64,000 bases of DNA from Streptomyces sp. NBC_01408 (lineage in GTDB: Bacteria; Actinomycetota; Actinomycetes; Streptomycetales; Streptomycetaceae): assembly GCF_026340255.1 (NCBI RefSeq), contig NZ_JAPEPJ010000002.1, positions 558,001 to 622,000 on the forward strand, given 5' to 3'. The position numbers were made by a program, and so were the translations under genes. Numbering within the stretch: position 1 is the first letter of the stretch; every line of letters begins with the position of its first letter. Under the pieces are notes generated by a model that was not told the origin of the DNA, did no database searches, and was given only the letters and a program-made list of their open reading frames with translations. This document shows, one piece after another, positions 24,597 through 33,092 of this stretch.

Positions 24597-25268
24597 TCAG
24601 AGGGGCGCGGGCACCGCGATGGCGGTGAGGAGCACACCCTCGCTCACCAACCACCGCCCTTCGAGCCGGCCCGGGGCGGGCGGCACACCAGCAGGAAGGT
24701 CGGCTCGCGGGACGAGCAGCCGCGCCGTGAACGTCATCGCATCCAAATCGAAGTCGATGGAGGCGTCCTCGAACTCCAGGCGCTGGCCTGTGTACGGATT
24801 CCATGCCTTGTAGACCGACTCCTTCGCGCTGAACAGCAGGCGGTCCCAGCACACGTCCCGGTACCGGGCCAGGCATGCCTCAACCTGCCGCCTCTCCCGC
24901 GGCAAGGCAATGGCCTCCAGGACCCCGTCGGGAAGCGGCTTGTGCGGCTCCGCGTCGATCCCCAGCATCGCGATGTCCCCACCCCGCGCCAACGCGGCGC
25001 CCCGGTATCCGGCACAGTGCGTGAGGCTTCCTACTGCCCGGGACGGCCAGCGGGGAGCACCATGCCTGCCGGGCAGCACGGGGACGGCTCGCAGGCCCAG
25101 TTCACGCATCGCCCGACGCGCGCAGTGACGGACGGTGGTGAACTCCCGGCGCCGTGAGTCCGCCGCCGTACTGATCAGGGCCGCTTCCTCCGGGTACAGC
25201 CATCCCTCCGGCGGGTCGTCACGCGACTCCGCGACGGCGATACAGGAAGGTAGAATCCGCCGCAGCAC
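24597..25268 (-). CDS. 4'-phosphopantetheinyl transferase, EntD/Sfp type
   Basis: 223 residues, GTG at 25266-25268 with AAGGAG about 9 bases upstream. It transfers phosphopantetheine from CoA to the serine of carrier proteins. Visible motifs: VGSLTHCAGY (CoA/Mg region), LGIDAEP with the Mg-binding Asp/Glu, and FSAKESVYKAW with the WxxKE-type catalytic segment; all are intact. RRREFTTVRHCARRAMRELG near residue 40 is the EntD-like N-terminal motif. Its position next to the SARP gene and PKS operon indicates it activates the seven ACP domains seen here and those upstream. Confidence 0.92.
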   Translation of the reverse strand: MLRRILPSCIAVAESRDDPPEGWLYPEEAALISTAADSRRREFTTVRHCARRAMRELGLRAVPVLPGRHGAPRWPSRAVGSLTHCAGYRGAALARGGDIAMLGIDAEPHKPLPDGVLEAIALPRERRQVEACLARYRDVCWDRLLFSAKESVYKAWNPYTGQRLEFEDASIDFDLDAMTFTARLLVPRADLPAGVPPAPGRLEGRWLVSEGVLLTAIAVPAPL

Positions 25269-25420
25269 AAACAGGTCTCCTTCTGCCGAGTTCTCCGATC
25301 CGAGCGCCCGAGGGCGCGCCCTGCGCGGCGGCTACCGCGCAGGAATCCGGCCGGGCGGCAGCGTAGGAGCGATGCGACGTACACCACCACATGGGGCGGC
25401 AGCCTCTGGTGGTGCTGGCG

Positions 25421-26278
25421 CTAGGACCGGCTCGTCAGCAACGGTAGCGACGACACCGCGGTCGCTGACCCGGTCAACAGTCCGACATCGGCCCGCAAGA
25501 TCCGCAGATGCAGCTCTTGGAGCCGCTGGCCCGGGTCCACGCCCAGGTTGTCGGCGAGAGCCTGCCTGAGCGTCATGTAGGCGGCCAGCGCCTCCGCCTG
25601 CCTGCCGGACCGGTAGAGGGCGAGCATCAACTGCAGCCAGTGCGGCTCGTGCAGAGGGTTCGCGGCGGTCAGCGAGTGCAGTTCACCGACCAGCTCCTGG
25701 TGGTGCCCCAGTTCGAGATCGGCGTCGATACGGGCCTGGACGGCCTCAGCCTTCAGGCCTTCGAGTTCGATGGTGCGCTGGACCACCGTCGGGGTGGCGT
25801 TGACGTCCGCGTAGGGATCTCCCCGCCACTCGGCGAGCGCGCGCGTGAGGAATTGGGACGCCATGCGCGGGTCGCCTGCGGCCAGGGCCGCCTTCCCCTC
25901 CCGCACCAGACGCTCCGCCCTCACGGCGTCGAGGTGGTCCGGGGGGATGTCCAGGACATACCCGGAGGGACGGGTGAGCAGCCACTGCCCTTCGTGGTCG
26001 CCGAGGACCCGGCGGAGCCGCAGGACGGCTACGGCCACCGCCTTGCGGTCCGTGGTAGGCCGGTTGTCGGCCCAGACTTCTTTGAGAATACGCTCGGTCG
26101 ACATCGCCTCCCCCAACTGCGCAGTTAATGCAGCAAGTAATGAGCGAACGCGAATACCGCTGACCGATACTTCCGTTCCGGATCTTTCGGTGAAGCGGAC
26201 TTCTACAGGGCCTAGTATTCCCACTTGAGGTGGAGATTGCGAGTTTTCGTGTTCCATCCATTTAGGCATCTTCAGCAC
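25421..26278 (-). CDS. SARP-family pathway activator with two TTA codons
   Basis: 285 residues, GTG at 26276-26278 with GGAGG 7 bases upstream. The N-terminal OmpR-like winged helix spans about residues 18-112 (VGILGPVEVRF; LLAALTAQLGEAMSTERIL; DRKAVAVAVLRLRRVLG; SGYVLDIPPDHLD) and is followed by the BTAD helical domain (about 118-265, with the GDPYADV and HEPHWLQLMLALYRSGRQ motifs). This is the size of small SARPs such as ActII-ORF4. Leu47 and Leu51 are encoded by TTA (forward positions 26138-26140 and 26126-26128), so translation should depend on the bldA tRNA. The start of the gene is less GC-rich than its neighbours. It is the probable activator of the PKS operon. Confidence 0.92.
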   Translation of the reverse strand: MLKMPKWMEHENSQSPPQVGILGPVEVRFTERSGTEVSVSGIRVRSLLAALTAQLGEAMSTERILKEVWADNRPTTDRKAVAVAVLRLRRVLGDHEGQWLLTRPSGYVLDIPPDHLDAVRAERLVREGKAALAAGDPRMASQFLTRALAEWRGDPYADVNATPTVVQRTIELEGLKAEAVQARIDADLELGHHQELVGELHSLTAANPLHEPHWLQLMLALYRSGRQAEALAAYMTLRQALADNLGVDPGQRLQELHLRILRADVGLLTGSATAVSSLPLLTSRS

Positions 26279-26611
26279 CTACCCTCCTCCAGGGTCACCC
26301 ACGTCCGGCGAGCCGGAATAAGGTGGCGGATGAACATACTTGCATCGGCATCCGTCATGATCAAGGGACTGCCGAACGATGGGCCGCGTTGTGCGGTAGA
26401 TCACCTGCCGCTGGTCACACGGAGATCGGCTGTGTTTCAGCGGGGTTTCGCGCGGCGACCGGACGGCGCGGCCCGGCGGAGAGCCGCACAGGGACGATGG
26501 AGGAGGTCCGTCCACGCACGGGCCGGCGGGCGGGCCGGACCGCGCCGCGCGGTGGCGAAGCCCGCGCTCCGCACCGCGGTTCGGTGCCCCAGCGCCTGAC
26601 GGCGACGCGGG
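26279..26611. other. Promoter region upstream of the SARP gene
   Basis: 333 bases between the serine-hydrolase-like stop and the SARP start, both on the minus strand. It holds the SARP ribosome-binding site (GGAGG next to the GTG) and presumably its promoter. I see no clear SARP heptamer repeats or other palindromes; short frames here look non-coding. Confidence 0.5.
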
Positions 26612-27718
26612 TCAGCCGGCCTCGCAGGCACCGAGCACGAGATCGCTGACCTCGCGAAGTCGCTCAATGCCGGCTCCGAAATCGGGCTGAACATTGGACA
26701 GATACGCGAACACCAACTCGCGCGTGGGATCGGCCCACACGACGCTGGACGTGGTGCCCGCGTGCCCGAAGGCGCTCGCGCTGCTCGCCTTGCCCATCAC
26801 CTGGGCCAGATCCCGCGGATCCGGGCCCGGACCGCCCAGCATAAATCCGTGGGACCAGCGGACCGGGCGCTTCAGGGAGGCGTCGGTCCCCCCGTCATTG
26901 GACGGTTTCCTGGCCTCTGCCACGCTCTCGGGCTGCAGCACGCGGACACCGTCGAGCATCCCGCCTCCCAAAAGCATTTGATAAAAGCGGGCCAGTTGTG
27001 CTGCGGTGCCGGAAAGCCCGGCGGACGGTATGACGGACTGCCGGTAGCGGCGCCGGTTACTCATCCACTGGTTGGGCCACTCGGAAGGATGGTCGGCTCG
27101 CGCCGGCACATGTCGGTGCCAGGCACTGTCGGGCAATCCCAGGTGCAAATCATTCAGCCCCAGCGGGACGAAGAACTCGGAGGTCACGAAATCGCGGAAC
27201 GACTGTCCGGTGACGCGCTGCACGATTTCGCCGAGAATGAATCCGTAACTCATGAAGTGGTAGGCGGCGACCTTGCCACCCGGCCACCGGGGCCGGGCCT
27301 GTTCGAGGTCGCGCACCGAGCGCTCCCAGTCGCGGGCGGTCCGCATCGTCCGCACCATGCCCCGGCCGACCGGCACACCGGCCCGGTGCTGCAGGACGTG
27401 GCGGACGGTCACCGCGCCCTTGCCGTGCTGGGCGAACTGCGGCCAGTACGCGGCCACCGGCTGGTCCAGCTCTATCAGGCCCCGCTCGGCGATCGTGTGC
27501 ACGGCGAGGGCGGCGAAGGGCTTGGTGGCCGCGTAGACGAGGAAGAGGGAGTCGGGAGAGCAGCCGAACGAGCGGTCCAGTACCACGGCGCCCCGCCGCA
27601 GGACGCACAGCTGCGCCGCGCCGCCCCTCGCCTGCACCACATCGCTCAGTCGTTGCAGGGCTGCGGGGTCCATGCCCGCTGCCTTCGGGCTGTGTTCCCG
27701 TTCGTTGATGGCGTTCAT
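26612..27718 (-). CDS. Beta-lactamase/EstB-fold protein lacking catalytic Ser and Tyr (probable pseudoenzyme)
   Basis: 368 residues, ATG at 27716-27718 (weak ribosome-binding site). Overall it matches the class C beta-lactamase/EstB/LovD serine hydrolase fold: SLFLVYAATKPFAALAVHTI (about residues 57-76), the VRHVLQHRAG motif, YHFMSYGFILGEIV (about 153-166), and FGHAGTTSSVVWADP as the third motif (H-x-G, about 320). The family has Y-S-x-T-K-P at the first site and Y-S/G-x at the second. Here the Ser is Ala (codon at 27530-27532) and the Tyr is Phe (27254-27256), while the Lys is kept. Hydrolase or acyltransferase chemistry by the usual mechanism is therefore unlikely. It lies between the P450s and the SARP in the PKS operon. 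Confidence 0.85.
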   Translation of the reverse strand: MNAINEREHSPKAAGMDPAALQRLSDVVQARGGAAQLCVLRRGAVVLDRSFGCSPDSLFLVYAATKPFAALAVHTIAERGLIELDQPVAAYWPQFAQHGKGAVTVRHVLQHRAGVPVGRGMVRTMRTARDWERSVRDLEQARPRWPGGKVAAYHFMSYGFILGEIVQRVTGQSFRDFVTSEFFVPLGLNDLHLGLPDSAWHRHVPARADHPSEWPNQWMSNRRRYRQSVIPSAGLSGTAAQLARFYQMLLGGGMLDGVRVLQPESVAEARKPSNDGGTDASLKRPVRWSHGFMLGGPGPDPRDLAQVMGKASSASAFGHAGTTSSVVWADPTRELVFAYLSNVQPDFGAGIERLREVSDLVLGACEAG

Positions 27719-27782
27719 CGCGGTCGCTTCACCCTCTGTGCGCTTGTGTCGGAAGGCTGCCTGGACTTCATCAGCGATGTCC

Positions 27783-29015
27783 TCACCACATGACCGGCAT
27801 GGTGTGCATGCCCCGGACCATCAGTCCCGCCTTCCACGAGAGGCGCTCCTCCGGCACGGCCAGCCTCAGGCCGGGATACCGGCGGAACATTGTCGTCAGC
27901 GCGATCTGGAGTTCCACCCGCGCCAGTTGAGCGCCCATGCAGTGGTGCGGGCCCGCACCGAATCCCAGGTGAGGGTTCGGCTGCCGGGTCAGGTCCAGCT
28001 CGTCAGGGTCGGTGAACAGGGCCGGGTCGCGGTTGGCCGCGCCCATCGACGGCACGACCGTCTCCCCGGCCTTGACCATGACTCCCCCGAGTTCGATGTC
28101 TTCGGTGGCCGTCCGGGGAAATCCGTCGACGGTGCCGATGGGCACGAAGCGCAGCAGTTCCTCGACGGCGCCGGGTATCAGGTCGTGGTCGTTCCTGAGC
28201 CGCTCCAGCAGGTGCGGGTTGCGGAAGAGGACGTAGAGGAAGTTGGGGATCTGGCTGGCCGAGGTCTCGTACCCGGCGATGAGGATGGCCTCGGCCAGCC
28301 GGACCAGTTCGCCCTCGGTGAGTCTGTCCTCCTCGTCCCGCGCGGTCACCAGCGAGCCGATCAGGTCCTCGGTGGGCCGCACCCGCCGTTGCGCGACGAG
28401 CCCGCCGAGGTAGTCGTGCATCTGCATCATGTGGTCGCGCACCTGGACGGGGGTGTGCGCGGTGGTCGTCAGCAGCGCGTCCGACCATGTGCAGAACCGC
28501 TTGCGGTCCTCGGGCGGCACGCCGAGCAGCTCGCAGATCACGGCCACGGCGAAGGGCAGGGAGAAGTCCTCGACCAGGTCCGCGGGCGGCCCCATCTCCT
28601 CCATGGCGTCGAACAGCCCGTCGGCGGTGCGCTGGATGAGGGGCCGCATCTCCTCCACCCGGCGGGGCGTGAAGACCTTCCCCACCAGGCGCCGCAGCCG
28701 CGCGTGGTCCGGGCCCTCGACACTCAGGACGGCGTCGGGCGGCGGCTGGTGCGGCAGGAACCGAGGTGCCCCGGGCGCGACGGCGAGCGCCCGGGAGAAC
28801 CTGCGGTCCGCGAAGACCCTGCGCACGTCCTCATAGGCGGTGGCCAGCCATGCCTCGCCGCCGTAGGGCAGGGTGACGCGCTGCAGCGGCCGCTCACGGC
28901 GCAGCGGCTCCCAGTACGGGTCCGGCTCCAGCCTGTCGGGGTCGTGGAAGGGGTACGCGGGAGCCTCGCCGACACCGAAGGGACATTCGCGCACACCGGT
29001 CTCCTGGGCGGTCAC
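27783..29015 (-). CDS. Cytochrome P450 (second of a coupled pair)
   Basis: 410 residues, GTG at 29013-29015, overlapping the stop of the other P450 as GTGA. The I-helix motif is AGYETSA (about residue 247), ExxR is in VEELLRF, and the heme-Cys loop is LGFGAGPHHCMGAQLARVEL (Cys about residue 357). It is a soluble class I bacterial P450, CYP105/107-like in general build, needing external ferredoxin and reductase, neither of which is in the window. Translational coupling implies it acts in the same tailoring pathway as its partner, probably oxidising the released polyketide. Regiochemistry cannot be read. Confidence 0.92.
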   Translation of the reverse strand: MTAQETGVRECPFGVGEAPAYPFHDPDRLEPDPYWEPLRRERPLQRVTLPYGGEAWLATAYEDVRRVFADRRFSRALAVAPGAPRFLPHQPPPDAVLSVEGPDHARLRRLVGKVFTPRRVEEMRPLIQRTADGLFDAMEEMGPPADLVEDFSLPFAVAVICELLGVPPEDRKRFCTWSDALLTTTAHTPVQVRDHMMQMHDYLGGLVAQRRVRPTEDLIGSLVTARDEEDRLTEGELVRLAEAILIAGYETSASQIPNFLYVLFRNPHLLERLRNDHDLIPGAVEELLRFVPIGTVDGFPRTATEDIELGGVMVKAGETVVPSMGAANRDPALFTDPDELDLTRQPNPHLGFGAGPHHCMGAQLARVELQIALTTMFRRYPGLRLAVPEERLSWKAGLMVRGMHTMPVMW

Positions 29016-30235
29016 GAAGCGTCGTCCCAGGTCACGGGGAGGTTGTATACCCCGTACACGATCTGGTCGTCACGCCACCGGATGTCCTCGGGCGGCGCCG
29101 CCATGCGCAGGGCGGGAAAGCGCTTGACGAGGCCGCGCCACGCCGCGCGCATCTCCACCCGGGCCAGTTCCATGCCCAAGCAGAGGTGGATGCCGTGGCC
29201 GAATGCGAGGTGCGGGTTGTGCTCGCGCGTGATGTCGAGGCGGTCCGGGTCGGGGAAGACGTCAGGGTCGCGGTTGGCCGCCGGCAGCGAGGCCAGCAGG
29301 GCTTCCCCGGCCTTCACCGAGTGGCCGGCGACCTCCATGTGCGCGGTGACGCCGCGCGGCAGCCCCTGCTGGACGATGGTCTGATGCCGCAGCAGCTCCT
29401 CGACAGCCTGGTCGATCAGGCTGATGTCGTCGCGCAGCAGGGCCCACTGATCCGGGTTCTCCAGCAGGGTGTAGGTACCGACGCCCAGCATGTTGGCGGA
29501 GGTCTCGTGCCCCGCGATCAGCATGAGTACACCGATGCCGGCGACCTCCAGGTCGGTCAGCGCGGGAACGGCGTCCGGGTCCTGGATGAGGTGGCTGAGC
29601 AGGTCGTCGCCGGGGTGCTTTCGCTTGGCGGCGCACAGGTTGACCATGAACTCGTTCATCTTGGCGCCGAGGGCCCCCAGTTCCTCGGGGGTGGCCTCCA
29701 GGTCCTGGAGTCGCAGGACCATGTCCATGAACTCGGCCCGGTCGTCGTAGCGGATGCCCATCAGCTCACAGATGACGAGCAGCGGGATCGGCAGCGCGAA
29801 CGACTGGACCAGGTCGACGGGGCCGCCCTCGGCCTCCATGGCGTCGAGCGTGTCGGTGACGATCTGCTCGATCCTCGGTTCGAGCTTGCGGATCGCCCGC
29901 ATGGTGAACCACTTGGTCAGCAGGCGACGGTAGCGGGTGTGGTTCGGCGGGTCCATGAAGATCAGGAAGCCCGGCAGGTACTCCTCGCCGCGCATCTCCG
30001 GTGCCAGGTTCCGCCACGGCTGGGGCGTCTTGCCCGGGTGCGAGCTGACGCGGGGGGCGGCGAGCGCGGCGCGGACGTCGGCGTGGCGGGTCAGCAGCCA
30101 TCCCTCGGAGTCGTCGGCGAACCGCATCCTGCTGATGGGGTCGGTGCGCCGCAGCTCTCCCAGTTCGGGGGGCGGCGAGAAGGGGCAGGTGCGCTGCCGC
30201 GGCAGCGTGGCCGGCTGCTGCTCGGTGTCGGACAC
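29012..30235 (-). CDS. Cytochrome P450 (first of a coupled pair)
   Basis: 407 residues. GTG at 30233-30235 is chosen because GAGGAG lies 8 bases upstream and MSDTEQQPATLPRQRTCPF is a typical P450 N-terminus; the frame is open much farther upstream but that part is the SnoaL gene's shadow. FLIFMDPPNHTRYRRLLTKW (C-helix), AGHETSA (I-helix, about residue 245), ExxR in EELLRHQ, and FGHGIHLCLGMELARVEM (heme Cys about residue 355) are all intact. It starts 53 bases after the SnoaL-like gene. The likely role is post-PKS hydroxylation, epoxidation or further oxidation. Confidence 0.93.
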   Translation of the reverse strand: MSDTEQQPATLPRQRTCPFSPPPELGELRRTDPISRMRFADDSEGWLLTRHADVRAALAAPRVSSHPGKTPQPWRNLAPEMRGEEYLPGFLIFMDPPNHTRYRRLLTKWFTMRAIRKLEPRIEQIVTDTLDAMEAEGGPVDLVQSFALPIPLLVICELMGIRYDDRAEFMDMVLRLQDLEATPEELGALGAKMNEFMVNLCAAKRKHPGDDLLSHLIQDPDAVPALTDLEVAGIGVLMLIAGHETSANMLGVGTYTLLENPDQWALLRDDISLIDQAVEELLRHQTIVQQGLPRGVTAHMEVAGHSVKAGEALLASLPAANRDPDVFPDPDRLDITREHNPHLAFGHGIHLCLGMELARVEMRAAWRGLVKRFPALRMAAPPEDIRWRDDQIVYGVYNLPVTWDDAS

Positions 30236-30288
30236 GGTCTGGGCTCCTCGGGATGTGGTGCTGTGTGGGCGGGGCTGGGCGGCGCGGC

Positions 30289-30819
30289 TCAGAGGGTGGG
30301 GGCGTCCGGGCCCTTCAGCGGGAGTACCTGGTAGCTGGCGTCGGAGCGGTCGCGCCAGGAAGGGTTGAAGCCGGCCTGGGCCTCGGCGGGGTCGAGCGGC
30401 ACCTCCTGAACGAGGCTCCAGTCGATCAGCACGAGCCGGCGAGCGATCTTCCAGGCACCCTCGCGCCGTTCGAACCGGTCGACGTACCGTCCGGCGTACT
30501 GCTCCACCCGCTTGACGCCTTCGCTCTCGCGGTAGTGATACGCGGTGCAGTACGTCTCCACGCCCGCGGTATCCCCGTCGATCTCGATCGTGCTGCCGTG
30601 CAGGGTGTGCAGGGTGCCGCTGTAGGCGTCGCGCAGGACGGGGATGATCTGCTTGACGAAGTCGTGTGCGTTGCCGCGGATGACGCCGCGGTCGTCGTGA
30701 GCGTCGTCGTGGTAGGCGGACTTGGCCAGTTCCTCGTCGAGTCGGTCGAGCCCGCGGCAGTAACGCTGCAGCACGGCCCGGATCTCGCGCTCGCTCCACA
30801 GGATGTCGAGCTTGTCCAT
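30289..30819 (-). CDS. SnoaL-like / NTF2-fold protein
   Basis: 176 residues. ATG at 30817-30819 has a strong AAGGAGG upstream. REIRAVLQRYCRGLDRLDEE, then AYHDDAHDDRGVIRG, the HTLHGSTIEIDGDTAGVETY strand pair and a C-terminal GAWKIARRLVLIDW match the SnoaL_4 group of the NTF2-like fold (aromatic-ring-hydroxylating beta-subunit-like). The conserved YHDDAHDD acid/His cluster could act as a base. Family members serve as polyketide cyclases, hydroxylases without cofactor, epoxide hydrolases or dehydratases. Given the poly-beta-keto terminus predicted for the PKS, a ring-closing or dehydrating role is attractive but unproven. Confidence 0.82.
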   Translation of the reverse strand: MDKLDILWSEREIRAVLQRYCRGLDRLDEELAKSAYHDDAHDDRGVIRGNAHDFVKQIIPVLRDAYSGTLHTLHGSTIEIDGDTAGVETYCTAYHYRESEGVKRVEQYAGRYVDRFERREGAWKIARRLVLIDWSLVQEVPLDPAEAQAGFNPSWRDRSDASYQVLPLKGPDAPTL

Positions 30820-30923
30820 CGTGGTCCCTCCTTGGTTCGCTGTCTCTGGTGGATTTCGGGCACGCCAGGGTCTGCCAGGGCGCAGAAGCGGCGGGCAGGG
30901 GAAGGAAGGGAGTTGGTGGGGGC

Positions 30924-32168
30924 TCAGGGAAGCGCGGTCAGACCGGTTCGGGGAGCGTTGACCAACACCGCTTGGTTTCCCTGGGGATGCTCGTTGTCGT
31001 ACATCAACTGGTGCGCCTTGCCGATGTCGTCGAACCCGCCGGTCCAGGAGAGACACGGGTCGAGTTGTCCGGTGGCCACGAGATGAATGACGTCGCGGCA
31101 CTGACGGAGATTGGCAAAGTGCGAGCCCTGCAGACGCTTTTGACGCATCCACAGAAAGCGTAGGTCGACATCGGCGTTGTAGCCGGTGGTCCCGCCACAG
31201 ATGACGACCATTCCGGCGTTGTCGCACAGGTACATGGAGGTCGGGATGGTGTCCTGGCCACTGTGCTCCAGGACGATACGTGGGGACCTGCGCTCCCCCA
31301 GCGCCTCCCAGAAGCTCCGGCCGAAGGCTCGTACGCCCTCTGTCCAGCGGGCCATCGCCTCCCGGTCACCGATGTCCGGCAGCCGCCCCCAGTGGTCGAA
31401 GTCGAGGCGGTTGACGGTGCCTTGGGCGCCGAGTTCGCGGCAGTACCGGGCCCGCTCCTCGTCGGAGACCACCGCGACGGGGATGCCGCCCCGGGCCCGG
31501 GTGATCTGGATGGCCATGGAGCCCAGTCCGCCGGCTCCGCCCCAGATGAGGACCGGGTCGCCCGGCCGCACTTCGTGGGGCGTCCAGCCGCACAGCTGGC
31601 GGTAGGCGGTGGCCCCGGTGAGCAGGAAGCAGGCGGCTTCCTCCCAGGTCAGGCCGGGCGGCTTGGGGTGGCATTGGTAGTCGTCGACGAGGGCGAACTG
31701 CGCGAAGGAGCCGTAGTTGCCCTCGTATCCCCACACCGACTGCGAGCCGGAGGTCATGGGGTCGGCGCCCATGCGGATGTCGGAGGCCGTCTCCGTCCAC
31801 TGGCAGCCGGACAGGATGACCTCGTCGCCCACCGCGACCTGGCTGACGCCCTCGCCCACCGCCCACACCACGCCGGACCCCTCGGACCCGCCGATGTGGA
31901 AGTCGTCGTGGTCACCGCGCCTGAGCCGCTCGGAGATCACGTCGACCGGCCGCCCGAGGGAGGCCCAGACGTTGTTGTAGTTGATGCCGGCGGCCATGAC
32001 GAGGACCAGCACCTGGCCGGGCCGCACCTCAGGCACGTCCACGACCTCACTCCGGAACGCCTGGTGTGGCGGACCGTAGCGCTCCCGCCGGATCACCGAG
32101 GCGTACATCTGCTCGGGTACGGTGCCGATCGGGGGTATGTCACCCAGTTCGAAAAGAGTATGTCGCAC
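30924..32168 (-). CDS. ccr: Crotonyl-CoA carboxylase/reductase (divergent subfamily)
   Basis: 414 residues, GTG at 32166-32168 with only a weak ribosome-binding site. It reductively carboxylates 2-enoyl-CoA to an alkylmalonyl-CoA extender. MDR fold: INYNNVW (residue about 64), VWGYEGNYGSFAQF, GGAGGLGSMAIQ (NADPH), and GSHFANLRQC near residue 350. The Asn, the Glu of GYEGN and the His of GSHFAN occupy positions that, as I recall, form the CO2 pocket in characterised enzymes. It is shorter than typical Streptomyces Ccr (about 445) and differs clearly in the N-terminal 40 residues. The linked AT with a TAGH-like motif suggests it supplies ethylmalonyl-CoA or a longer relative. Confidence 0.88.
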   Translation of the reverse strand: MRHTLFELGDIPPIGTVPEQMYASVIRRERYGPPHQAFRSEVVDVPEVRPGQVLVLVMAAGINYNNVWASLGRPVDVISERLRRGDHDDFHIGGSEGSGVVWAVGEGVSQVAVGDEVILSGCQWTETASDIRMGADPMTSGSQSVWGYEGNYGSFAQFALVDDYQCHPKPPGLTWEEAACFLLTGATAYRQLCGWTPHEVRPGDPVLIWGGAGGLGSMAIQITRARGGIPVAVVSDEERARYCRELGAQGTVNRLDFDHWGRLPDIGDREAMARWTEGVRAFGRSFWEALGERRSPRIVLEHSGQDTIPTSMYLCDNAGMVVICGGTTGYNADVDLRFLWMRQKRLQGSHFANLRQCRDVIHLVATGQLDPCLSWTGGFDDIGKAHQLMYDNEHPQGNQAVLVNAPRTGLTALP

Positions 32169-32300
32169 GCAGAACCCCGTCTGGATACAAACTCGTGCCG
32201 GATCAGGAGAAATTCAGAAGACATGCCACGCGGCAGTGCCACTGCATATTAGGAATACGGCGGGCAGGACGGAGAGTGAGTCGATCCGTCAGCCGAGCGC

Positions 32301-33086
32301 TCATATGGAGAGCGAATAACTCAGCCTATCGTACACAAGTTCACCCACTTTATGGAACTGCTTCGACAGATAGAAGTGCCCGCCCTGAAATACCTTCAGA
32401 CGGAAATCCGCCGAGGTGTACGCACGCCATTTGTCGACCTCCTCGACCGGGGCCATGGCATCCGCGTCGCCGACCAGGGCGGTCACGGGGCACGGCAGAA
32501 GCGGACCGGGCGTGTGGCGGTAGGTCCGGACCGCGCGGTAGTCGCTGCGAATGGCCGGCGCGACCATCCGCAGCACGTCCTCGTCGGCCAGGAGGCCGAT
32601 ATCGGTACCGCCGAGGTTGTCCAGGGCCGTGATCATCGCCCGGTCGTCCAGTTCGTCCAGCGGCATGTTCACCCCCTGCGCCGGATTCCCGCGCCCGGAG
32701 ACGAACAGGTGGGCGGGCAGCGTGCCCCCGTCCTGGCACAGCAGCCGCGCCACCTCGTAGGCGAGCACCGCTCCCATGCTGTGGCCGAACAGGGCGATCG
32801 GCCGGTCCAGCCAGGGCGTCAATGCCTCGGCGACCCCGTCACGCAGCTCCTCGATCGAATCGAGGAGAGGCTCGTTGCGCCGGTCCTGCCGCCCGGGGTA
32901 CTGGACGGCCAGTACCTCCACCTCCGGTGCCAGCTCCCTGGACAGCGCGAAGTAGGCAGTGGCGGAGCCCCCGGCGTGCGGCAGGCACAGCAGCCGCATC
33001 CGGGCCTGGGGAGCCGGATAAAATGTTCGTATCCACAGGCGGCTGGAAGGGAAGGGCCGCGGGTCTCCCGCGCTGTGCGTCGTCAT
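32301..33086 (-). CDS. Type II thioesterase (editing TE)
   Basis: 261 residues, ATG 33084-33086, 6 bases after the terminal PKS stop. LLCLPHAGGSATAYF (about residue 33) and QYPGRQDRRNEP are family hallmarks. Nucleophile Ser is in LFGHSMGA (about residue 101), Asp in LVGDADAM (about 208), and His in FQGGHFYL (about 238), so the triad is complete. Such enzymes remove aberrant acyl groups from ACPs. Its position directly behind the TE-bearing PKS protein is typical. The 132 bases between its stop and the Ccr start are somewhat AT-richer and may carry an extra promoter. Confidence 0.93.
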   Translation of the reverse strand: MTTHSAGDPRPFPSSRLWIRTFYPAPQARMRLLCLPHAGGSATAYFALSRELAPEVEVLAVQYPGRQDRRNEPLLDSIEELRDGVAEALTPWLDRPIALFGHSMGAVLAYEVARLLCQDGGTLPAHLFVSGRGNPAQGVNMPLDELDDRAMITALDNLGGTDIGLLADEDVLRMVAPAIRSDYRAVRTYRHTPGPLLPCPVTALVGDADAMAPVEEVDKWRAYTSADFRLKVFQGGHFYLSKQFHKVGELVYDRLSYSLSI

Positions 33087-33092
33087 CGCCGA

